NCBI GenBank assembly: GCA_002786595.1
Contig: PCTC01000033.1
Span: 1 to 8,215, forward strand
Direction: 5' to 3'
Origin: Candidatus Roizmanbacteria bacterium CG22_combo_CG10-13_8_21_14_all_34_12
GTDB taxonomy: Bacteria > Patescibacteriota > Microgenomatia > UBA1406 > GWC2-37-13
Length of the DNA: 8,215 bases
Positions 1-4,481 of the stretch are shown here, in pieces (the stretch's first letter is position 1; the number at the start of each line of letters is the position of its first letter). The translations under genes were made by a program, and so were the position numbers. Below the pieces are notes generated by a model. It ran no database searches and was not told the DNA's origin. It saw only the letters and a list, made by a program, of their open reading frames with translations.

Positions 1-1456
1 CAACTAAATGAACCTGAAAAGGGGCTACCGATTCAGGCCAAATTATTCCTTTTTCGTCATGAAGTTTTTCAACAATTATTCCCATGATTCGGGAAGGTCC
101 AATTCCATAACATCCCATGTATATTGGCTTTTGTTTTCCGTCCTGGTCTGTAAATTTGTAATTAAATGCGTCTGTAAATTTGGTGTAAAGAGGAAAAATA
201 TTACCGATTTCAGCCGCTTTTTTAACTTCATACCTTTCATTAGTTTCAGGATCAACATCTCCGTCTCGAGCAACTTTTATATCGTAAAATTCTTTTGGTA
301 ATGGGAGGTCTCTTCCGAAATTGACGTTAACTGAATGATAATCGGTTTTGTTAGCTCCGCACTCAAAATTTAAGCGATTATTTACCGATTCATCGATATA
401 AACATTAACTTCTTTTGGTAAGTTGAGAATCCCTGCATAACCGACTTCGGCGCCAGTGACTTTTTTTACTATTTTGGCCGACGCTAGTTTTAAAGCTTTA
501 CATTTTACAATTTTTCTTAATTTATCTTCATTAACATCATAACCTCCTCGAACCGCAACGGCGATTACTTTATTATCGTCAGTTTCAAAAATTAAAGTTT
601 TGGTAGTTTTTTCAACTGGAATTTTTAAATAGTCAGCCAATTCTTGAACACCAATAATTCCCTTACCCAGAACATCTTTTTTTGGAAGCATTTCCTTATC
701 TTTTTCGATAATTCTTGGAGCAGTACTTGGAGCAACCTCTCGATTATAATAAATATTTTTGCTTTTGGCATAAAATATCACATCTTCCCCAGTCTCACAG
801 AAGGTTTGAAATTCATGAGAATAATCATCAGTAAAAGAACCGCCTGAAGCCAGCACGATCACCGTGTCATCTTTTAAACCTAATCTTTCAAATACTTTAA
901 AATAAACTTTTTTAGAAATTTCATAATATTTTTTAAAATCTTCTATAGTCGTATGAAAGCTGTATAAATCCTTCATTCGGAATTCTCTACCCCGCAATAA
1001 TCCTGATTTAACCCTCGGTTCATTCCTAAATTTTGTTTGAATTTGATATAAAGCAAAAGGAAAATCTTTATAACTTAAGTTAAATTTTTGACCTAGCGGG
1101 GTAACTACTTCTTCATGGGTTGGATTTAAAACGTATTGGGCCGCATTTTTAGCTTCGGCAAATTTATTTGCAGCGGTAGTTTTCATTAAGATGTCAACGG
1201 TTCCAAGTCTTCCGGTTTTTTCCCAAGCTGATTGCGGAGCAAGCGAAGGCATAAATACCTCGTTGCTTATTTTGTTCATTTCTTCGCGGATAATATTTTC
1301 AATTTTGTTTAAAACCCTTAAACCTAAGGGTAAATAAGTATAGACTCCAGCCATTACCTGGTCGATAAAACCACCCTTTTGCAAAAAAGTAGCATTAGCC
1401 GAATCGTATTTTTTTGAATCCTTTTTAGTTTTCCCAAAAAGTTTTGAGTAAAGCAT
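1..1456 (-). CDS. proS: Prolyl-tRNA synthetase, bacterial type with editing insertion (3' end outside window)
   Basis: Class II aminoacyl-tRNA synthetase that charges tRNA-Pro with proline in the cytoplasm. The frame is open from the ATG at 1456 to the left edge, giving 485 residues. The N-terminal region GVYTYLPLGLRVLNKIE (37-53) is typical. Motif 2 is seen as FRNEPRVKSGLLRGREFRMK (143-162), followed by the SHEFQ segment (213-217). An INS (YbaK-like) editing domain spans about 240-375, with the family signature CGANKTDYHSVN (366-377). Motif 3 is MGCYGIGPSRIMG (447-459). By comparison with E. coli ProRS (572 aa), only the C-terminal anticodon-binding domain, about 90 residues, lies outside the window. 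No Shine-Dalgarno is visible before the ATG; a TATAAT sits 10 nt upstream. It lies 44 nt downstream of the 77-aa gene on the same strand and may also be read from that gene's promoter. Identification is secure. Confidence 0.97.
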   Translation of the reverse strand, partial: MLYSKLFGKTKKDSKKYDSANATFLQKGGFIDQVMAGVYTYLPLGLRVLNKIENIIREEMNKISNEVFMPSLAPQSAWEKTGRLGTVDILMKTTAANKFAEAKNAAQYVLNPTHEEVVTPLGQKFNLSYKDFPFALYQIQTKFRNEPRVKSGLLRGREFRMKDLYSFHTTIEDFKKYYEISKKVYFKVFERLGLKDDTVIVLASGGSFTDDYSHEFQTFCETGEDVIFYAKSKNIYYNREVAPSTAPRIIEKDKEMLPKKDVLGKGIIGVQELADYLKIPVEKTTKTLIFETDDNKVIAVAVRGGYDVNEDKLRKIVKCKALKLASAKIVKKVTGAEVGYAGILNLPKEVNVYIDESVNNRLNFECGANKTDYHSVNVNFGRDLPLPKEFYDIKVARDGDVDPETNERYEVKKAAEIGNIFPLYTKFTDAFNYKFTDQDGKQKPIYMGCYGIGPSRIMGIIVEKLHDEKGIIWPESVAPFQVHLV

Positions 1457-1466
1457 ATTAAAAGTA

Positions 1467-1472
1467 ATTATA
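1467..1472 (-). promoter_or_regulatory. Possible -10 box of proS promoter
   Basis: On the minus strand a perfect TATAAT lies 10 nt before the proS ATG, in the gap between the 77-aa gene and proS. No convincing -35 hexamer is seen 16-18 bp upstream, so this is a weak call in AT-rich DNA. If used, the transcript would start about 3-4 nt before the ATG and be nearly leaderless, which fits the lack of a Shine-Dalgarno. Confidence 0.35.
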
Positions 1473-1500
1473 ATACAAAAAAATTAAAGAAGTTATTTTA

Positions 1501-1734
1501 TTATTGTAGTAGCCGACTTAAACCAACGATACCAGCACAAAATAAGGTAGATCCCAAGGCTAAACCTGTCCAAAATATAGGTTCAGTAACCCTTAATTTG
1601 CATTTTCCTACTTCTACCGTTATCACCGATTGCCTTTTCGTTTCATATCCCGTATATGTATATTGGGGTAAAGTATATCCAGTAAAAATTGAATACCTCT
1701 CATTTGATTGTTTTATTCTTATTGGTGATTTCAT
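1501..1734 (-). CDS. Small predicted single-pass membrane protein, function unknown
   Basis: A 77-residue protein that I do not recognise. The N-terminal half is polar and tyrosine-rich (for example FTGYTLPQYTYTGYET, residues 17-32) and carries several basic residues. The C-terminal third (about 53-75, starting IFWTGLALG) is a glycine-rich hydrophobic stretch long enough to cross the membrane once. That suggests a tail-anchored or C-terminally anchored protein. No signal peptide or enzymatic motif is visible. The strongest reason to believe it is a gene is the promoter ahead of it: TTGACA, 17 bp, TAGAAT, then only 6 nt to the ATG, predicting a leaderless mRNA. It ends 44 nt before proS on the same strand. 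Its function is unknown; the fit of start codon to promoter raises confidence that it is expressed. Confidence 0.6.
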   Translation of the reverse strand: MKSPIRIKQSNERYSIFTGYTLPQYTYTGYETKRQSVITVEVGKCKLRVTEPIFWTGLALGSTLFCAGIVGLSRLLQ

Positions 1735-1740
1735 TCGACG

Positions 1741-1769
1741 ATTCTAATACTATTACTACTACTTGTCAA
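1741..1769 (-). promoter_or_regulatory. Strong sigma70-type promoter, leaderless, for the 77-aa gene
   Basis: Read on the minus strand: -35 TTGACA (1764-1769, 6/6 to consensus), a 17-bp spacer, and -10 TAGAAT (1741-1746, 5/6). The expected transcription start, 7 nt past the -10 box, is the A of the ATG at 1734, so the mRNA would have no 5' leader. The -35 lies inside a 15-bp sequence found identically upstream of the 161-aa gene. Confidence 0.75.
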
Positions 1770-1776
1770 GGGATTT
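1762..1776. repeat. 15-bp box, copy 1 (contains -35)
   Basis: The plus-strand sequence CTTGTCAAGGGATTT is identical to that at 3066-3080. Its reverse strand contains TTGACA, and in each case a minus-strand ATG follows 28-29 nt after the hexamer. It is either a shared promoter/operator element or the end of a dispersed repeat that carries a -35. Confidence 0.6.
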
Positions 1777-1821
1777 ATGGTTGTAACAATCTAAAATGGC
1801 GATTTTGTAGGTTATAAGCGG

Positions 1822-1850
1822 TTGACAAAAATTTTATTACAAAATACATT
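1822..1850 (+). promoter_or_regulatory. Candidate promoter of the PaaX/Cas2-like gene
   Basis: Plus strand: TTGACA (1822-1827, 6/6), 17-bp spacer, TACATT (1845-1850, 4/6). The predicted start near 1857 gives a leader of about 65 nt that contains the first CGGCCG-centred palindrome (1871-1900). It is divergent from the promoter of the 77-aa gene. The -35 is perfect but the -10 is mediocre. Confidence 0.45.
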
Positions 1851-1870
1851 TTATTTGAATAAGTATTTAA

Positions 1871-1900
1871 ACCTATTTATGACGGCCGCCACATATAGGC
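1871..1900. repeat. CGGCCG-centred palindrome, upstream copy
   Basis: A 30-bp imperfect palindrome: CCTAT and ATAGG arms around CGGCCG, with 11 of 15 positions complementary. It lies 21 nt before the PaaX/Cas2-like ATG, downstream of its candidate promoter. It matches the copy at 2494-2522 at 21 of 29 positions in direct orientation. One of the changes is compensatory: the pair at positions 11/20 is G-C here and A-T in the other copy. It could be an operator for a dimeric regulator or an RNA hairpin in the leader. Confidence 0.65.
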
Positions 1901-1921
1901 ATTGTATTAAGAAGAAAAAAT

Positions 1922-2503
1922 ATGAGTAAAAAATTTAAAAAAGGAGAAATTACAAAAATGGTTTTAGCAACATTAGGAATTGGAGCACTTTTAGGTGGAA
2001 CAGTATTGATTACTCCAAATTTTCCAATAATAATTGGTACTTTTATTAAATTGATTGAGGAAATAAAAGGTATCAAGCTACCAAAGAAAAAAGTAAAGCG
2101 GGCTCTACAACAATTAGAAAAAAGGAAAATGTTAAATTTGGAGGTAAAAGATAATGAAGTTTATGTTGAAGTGGAAGATATTTGGAATAAGGAAATTATA
2201 AAATATTCTATTCAAAGTCTTCTTGAATTAAAACAAAAAACTAAATGGTCAGGAAAATGGTTTTTAGTGATGTTTGATGTTCCAGAAATAGAGAGGAACA
2301 AACGATATTATTTAAGAAATTTTTTGAAGATAATCGGTTTTTATCAATATCAACAAAGCGTTTATGTCTTTCCATATGAATGTGAAAAAGAAGTTACCTT
2401 AATTAAGAAAATTATTGAAGGTGGCAAATATCTAAGTTATATTATTGCAGAAAAAATCGAATATGAAAATAAACTAAAAATTTATTTTGGTTTACCTATT
2501 TGA
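1922..2503 (+). CDS. PaaX/Cas2-like winged-helix protein (standalone, no CRISPR)
   Basis: A 193-residue protein with two parts. Residues about 8-75 resemble the PaaX N-terminal winged helix; the first part (13-40, MVLATLGIGALLGG and on) is unusually hydrophobic and could instead be a membrane segment. Residues 109-193 form a Cas2/PaaX-middle ferredoxin-like domain: WSGKWFLVMFDVPE (109-122), LKIIGFYQYQQSVYVFPYEC (135-154), and a C-terminal strand LKIYFGLPI. D119 sits where Cas2 nucleases carry the conserved first-strand Asp. PaaX proteins are repressors and Cas2 acts in spacer integration. Standalone members like this are common in CPR genomes and often labelled Cas2, but no cas1 or repeat array is here, so a regulator is more likely. 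It is the only plus-strand gene in the window, and palindromes flank it on both sides. The start has only a weak AAGAAG upstream. Family assignment is firm; function is not. Confidence 0.85.
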   Translation: MSKKFKKGEITKMVLATLGIGALLGGTVLITPNFPIIIGTFIKLIEEIKGIKLPKKKVKRALQQLEKRKMLNLEVKDNEVYVEVEDIWNKEIIKYSIQSLLELKQKTKWSGKWFLVMFDVPEIERNKRYYLRNFLKIIGFYQYQQSVYVFPYECEKEVTLIKKIIEGGKYLSYIIAEKIEYENKLKIYFGLPI

Positions 2504-2523
2504 AACGGCCGTTGGAGATAGGT
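2494..2523. repeat. CGGCCG-centred palindrome, downstream copy
   Basis: A 30-bp palindrome with 12 of 15 Watson-Crick pairs plus one G-T. It overlaps the last two sense codons and the TGA stop of the PaaX/Cas2-like gene. It is a direct repeat of the copy at 1871-1899. No T-run follows on either strand, so it is not a standard intrinsic terminator, although the adjacent gene on the minus strand is convergent. It could be an operator, a recombination or processing site, or an RNA stem protecting the mRNA end. Confidence 0.65.
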
Positions 2524-2553
2524 TAGGTTTGGTTGTAATGAATTTAAGAAAAA

Positions 2554-3039
2554 TTATTTTGAAGGAACAAAAGAAACCGTAGCTTTGAAAGGCAAACCTG
2601 CTCCTGTTTGAGCAGTTATTTCTAAAGAACTAACTAATTCATCTCTAATTCCCTTAACACCCGGAGGCACTAATAAAGTTTCATAGAATTTATTAGCTGG
2701 AATGGAAAAAACTTCAATGACACTTTGGATCACTGGTTCTTGATGTATATTTACTCTATCTCTAGGAATAGATAAATTTACTGTTTTAACTTCAATCAGA
2801 CTTCTATCAACGACAATATTACAGTATCCTCTACCTCCACTTCTAAAAGCAATTATTGGCAAAGGTCCATTTTTCTTTCTTTGTTGTTCGATATATTTTT
2901 CTTCATCACCATGTTCCTCCATTTTGAGAGCAGGAATATTGGAAACCTGAGAAAGTAAACCACCTTCATGAATCGCAAGAGAGAAATAACCAAACCCAAC
3001 TTGATTTTCTATATGTTCAAACCTACGAGCTTCCTTCAT
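2554..3039 (-). CDS. Hypothetical soluble protein, 161 aa
   Basis: I do not recognise this protein. It has no signal peptide or membrane segment. A strongly charged stretch (KMEEHGDEEKYIEQQRKK, residues 39-56) is followed by alternating hydrophobic patterns that suggest a mainly beta domain. Examples are PLPIIAFRSGG (59-69), CNIVVDRSLIEVKTVNLSI (73-91) and a C-terminal GLPFKATVSFVP. It converges with the PaaX/Cas2-like gene, 50 bp away. Upstream on the minus strand is TTGACA inside the same 15-bp box that precedes the 77-aa gene, with the ATG 28 nt beyond it, again leaving almost no leader. A coding bias toward normal protein composition and the matching promoter position support a real gene. 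It is not part of the conserved neighbouring cluster and probably belongs to the accessory insertion. Confidence 0.65.
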   Translation of the reverse strand: MKEARRFEHIENQVGFGYFSLAIHEGGLLSQVSNIPALKMEEHGDEEKYIEQQRKKNGPLPIIAFRSGGRGYCNIVVDRSLIEVKTVNLSIPRDRVNIHQEPVIQSVIEVFSIPANKFYETLLVPPGVKGIRDELVSSLEITAQTGAGLPFKATVSFVPSK

Positions 3040-3044
3040 TGTGC

Positions 3045-3073
3045 CTAATTTTACTTCTTCTTCTTCTTGTCAA
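3045..3073 (-). promoter_or_regulatory. Probable promoter of the 161-aa gene
   Basis: Minus strand: TTGACA (3068-3073, 6/6), then a purine-rich AGAAG-repeat spacer. At 17 bp the -10 is a poor AATTAG (3045-3050). An alternative TAAAAT (3048-3053) is a better hexamer but leaves a 14-bp spacer. Either choice places the start within about 0-3 nt of the ATG at 3039. The -35 is convincing and the -10 is uncertain. Confidence 0.45.
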
Positions 3074-3080
3074 GGGATTT
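3066..3080. repeat. 15-bp box, copy 2 (contains -35)
   Basis: Identical to 1762-1776. The core TTGTCA on the plus strand also begins the repeat units at 3091 and (reversed) 3328, so this box may be related to that intergenic repeat family. Confidence 0.6.
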
Positions 3081-3090
3081 TAAGATTCGA

Positions 3091-3155
3091 GTTGTCAGAT
3101 GATAAATGTTACCGAACCTTGAAGAATAGTAGGGAGTTGCCAGATATATAATTAT
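3091..3155 (+). repeat. Left arm of intergenic inverted repeat (two ~45-bp units)
   Basis: Two units in tandem, starting GTTGTCAGAT at 3091 and GTTGCCAGAT at 3136, 45 bp apart. The first contains TGTTACCGAAC and ends near TAGGGA. The same order of motifs occurs inverted at 3301-3374. The paired, inverted arrangement resembles transposon ends with repeated transposase-binding sites; no transposase is present. The sequence relationship is visible, the origin is inferred. Confidence 0.55.
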
Positions 3156-3203
3156 CACTCAATATTTCGAATATTTGCAATTATGTAGATCTAATAATGC
3201 TTT

Positions 3204-3233
3204 AAAAATTGTCATTCCCGCGTAGGCGGGAAT
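3204..3233 (-). terminator. Candidate intrinsic terminator for the kinase operon
   Basis: On the minus strand an 8-bp stem (core TTCCCGC / GCGGGAA, 3214-3221 with 3226-3233) with a 4-nt loop is followed, after a few bases, by five Ts (3208-3204). It lies about 180 bp past the stop of the last kinase gene and is the best terminator-like hairpin on that side. It is also one end of the 91-bp MITE-like element. Confidence 0.4.
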
Positions 3234-3300
3234 CCAAGCTAAATATTCTTCTTTAAAAAATGTGATTATAGTCTGGATCCCCGTCTTCACGGAGATGACA
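3210..3300. mobile_element. 91-bp MITE-like palindromic element
   Basis: The 27-bp ends 3210-3236 and 3274-3300 are inverted copies of each other (21 of 27 identical), beginning TGTCAT and closing with ATCCA. Each end is itself a hairpin (CCCGC/GCGGG type with a 4-nt loop). Five of the six differences between the ends fall in stems and keep pairing: two Watson-Crick compensations and one G-U. The 37-bp centre is AT-rich and codes nothing. The TGTCATTCCCGC...GCGGGAATCCA pattern resembles intergenic repeats widespread in bacteria (Neisseria dRS3-type by memory). No clear target-site duplication is seen. Confidence 0.7.
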
Positions 3301-3374
3301 GGAAAGTAACAGTTTATTATTTGACAAGCCCTATGAGAATCCTACCGTTCGGTCACATAATTAAATCTGGCAAC
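3301..3374 (-). repeat. Right arm of intergenic inverted repeat (two ~46-bp units)
   Basis: Read on the minus strand, units start GTTGCCAGAT at 3374 and CTTGTCAAAT at 3328, 46 bp apart. The first contains TGTGACCGAAC and TAGGG, the second CTGTTACTTTCC, matching the left arm's motifs in order. It abuts the 91-bp element directly. Nothing else coding is seen in the 376-bp gap from 3040 to 3415, apart from a short AATATT-TCG-AATATT inverted repeat at 3161-3175. Confidence 0.55.
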
Positions 3375-3415
3375 ACGAAGATAATCCACAAAATTGGGAT
3401 AATGACAGAAATAAT

Positions 3416-3940
3416 TTATTTCAATGAGTTTAAAACCTTTTTAATAACATCTTGTGAAGAAATGTTTGAGGTATCAATAATCAGGTCATAATTTTTTGGG
3501 TCCATAAAATCGTTACGCTTATAGATTTTTTTTAACTTGCTAAGCCAATTATTTTGGCGCTCATCAACTCGAATCTTTGCTTCGTCTAAATTGATTTTTT
3601 CCCTATTGGCAAATCTTTTGTAGCGAATAGTGTCTTCACAAATAAGTAAAACTTTCAAAACATTGGAAAAATTATTAGCCATTATTCCTGACATCCAGCC
3701 ATCAACAATTAAATTTCCCGGCTGTTTTATCAGATTTCGAACCTGATAATCAATTTTTTTTGTAAGCGCTTCACTCTGCTCTTCAACATGTTCCAAATTC
3801 AATCTATTTTTTTTTACATATTCACGAAACAATTGTCCGGTCATAAAGACGGGCCAATTCAATTCTTTTTGGAGACTTTTTAAAAGAGTAGATTTACCTG
3901 TGCAGATTTTACCTGAAATAGTTATTTTATTAATTGTCAT
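3416..3940 (-). CDS. Cytidylate-kinase-like NMP kinase, copy 2
   Basis: A 174-residue P-loop kinase of the archaeal-type cytidylate kinase family (Cytidylate_kin2-like), predicted to move phosphate from ATP to a nucleoside monophosphate such as CMP. It has a canonical Walker A, GKICTGKST (10-18), an NMP-binding region MTGQLFREYVKK (33-44), the VDGWMSG strand (79-85) and an Arg-rich LID region (YKRFANREKINLDEAK). I chose the ATG at 3940. A TTG at 3946 would add two residues, but the ATG puts the P-loop at the usual distance. The start overlaps the end of the upstream paralogue by 11 nt, so translation is probably coupled. It is the last gene of the operon. Substrate is inferred from the family only; it may be a broader nucleoside or metabolite kinase. 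Confidence 0.8.
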   Translation of the reverse strand: MTINKITISGKICTGKSTLLKSLQKELNWPVFMTGQLFREYVKKNRLNLEHVEEQSEALTKKIDYQVRNLIKQPGNLIVDGWMSGIMANNFSNVLKVLLICEDTIRYKRFANREKINLDEAKIRVDERQNNWLSKLKKIYKRNDFMDPKNYDLIIDTSNISSQDVIKKVLNSLK

Positions 3941-4481
3941 ACCCAATTTGATCTAACACTTTTCCAAGTGTTTCCAAAGGCCCTGTTTTATAAGTATTAA
4001 TTACCAGATCAAAATATTTTGGGTCCCAAAAATTATATTCCCCATACAACCGTTTCCATTTATCGGTATTTTCATTCTCTCTTTGCTTAATCCAATGTTT
4101 TGCCTCTTCAACTGACACATTGTCTCTGTTGGCAACCCGATCAACCCTGATATCATCATGAGAGCAGATAAGAAGTACTTTAAGAACATCCTTATAAGAG
4201 CGGGCAAAAAATCCGGTAAGCCAACCCTCATAAATTATTTCTTTTTCAACTTTAAGCATTTGTTGTGTTATCGCATCAATCTTTTTTTCATGATCATCGG
4301 TACGGGATAAAGCACCCATTTCGTTTTCTTTAAACTTACACCTACGATCATGATTACGTTGGATTGCCCCAATATTAATATGCTTCCAATGGAGAGAATT
4401 TACAAGATTCTTTGTTAAAGTTGTAGTTCCAACAGCGATTTTACCAGAAATAGTTATTAAGCGAAATTTAGAATTTAACAT
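3930..4481 (-). CDS. Cytidylate-kinase-like NMP kinase, copy 1 (Thr for Lys in P-loop)
   Basis: A 183-residue paralogue of the next gene with the same architecture: P-loop GKIAVGTTT (13-21), an NMP-binding region HINIGAIQRNH, IYEGWLTG (83-90), LKVLLIC (100-106), and a LID with R112, R115 and R119 then EEAKHWIKQREN. The Walker A lysine is replaced by Thr (GTTT, not GKST). I recall archaeal cytidylate kinases with a GTGTTT P-loop, so this need not be inactivating. The ATG directly abuts the rseP stop (TAAATG) and the 3' end overlaps copy 2. Having two adjacent diverged copies suggests a heteromer or split substrates. With no pyrH in the cluster, one may cover UMP or CMP phosphorylation; that is inference. 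Confidence 0.8.
   Translation of the reverse strand: MLNSKFRLITISGKIAVGTTTLTKNLVNSLHWKHINIGAIQRNHDRRCKFKENEMGALSRTDDHEKKIDAITQQMLKVEKEIIYEGWLTGFFARSYKDVLKVLLICSHDDIRVDRVANRDNVSVEEAKHWIKQRENENTDKWKRLYGEYNFWDPKYFDLVINTYKTGPLETLGKVLDQIGYDN

Noticed and set aside
8..301. Plus-strand open frame of 97 codons
   Set aside because: Antisense to the C-terminal part of proS, whose motif 3 region is intact on the other strand.
1922..2503. A CRISPR-Cas locus
   Set aside because: Only a Cas2-like domain is present. No cas1, no effector and no regularly spaced repeat-spacer array is seen; the repeats at 3091-3374 are inverted and lack unique spacers.
2501..2503. UGA recoding (as in Gracilibacteria/Absconditabacteria)
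   Set aside because: The TGA falls at the natural end of the Cas2-like domain, all conserved genes read through without in-frame TGA, and tryptophan sites use TGG.
2494..2523. Intrinsic bidirectional terminator between the convergent genes
   Set aside because: The dyad has no T-run on either strand and its upstream twin sits in a leader, so termination does not explain both copies.
3321..3343. Plus-strand TTGACA as a promoter
   Set aside because: No acceptable -10 follows at 16-18 bp and no plus-strand gene lies downstream; the hexamer belongs to the intergenic repeat unit.
3930..4481. A dead kinase because the Walker A lysine is missing
   Set aside because: Archaeal-type cytidylate kinases with Thr at this place exist as I recall, and the LID arginines and other motifs are intact, so inactivity cannot be claimed.
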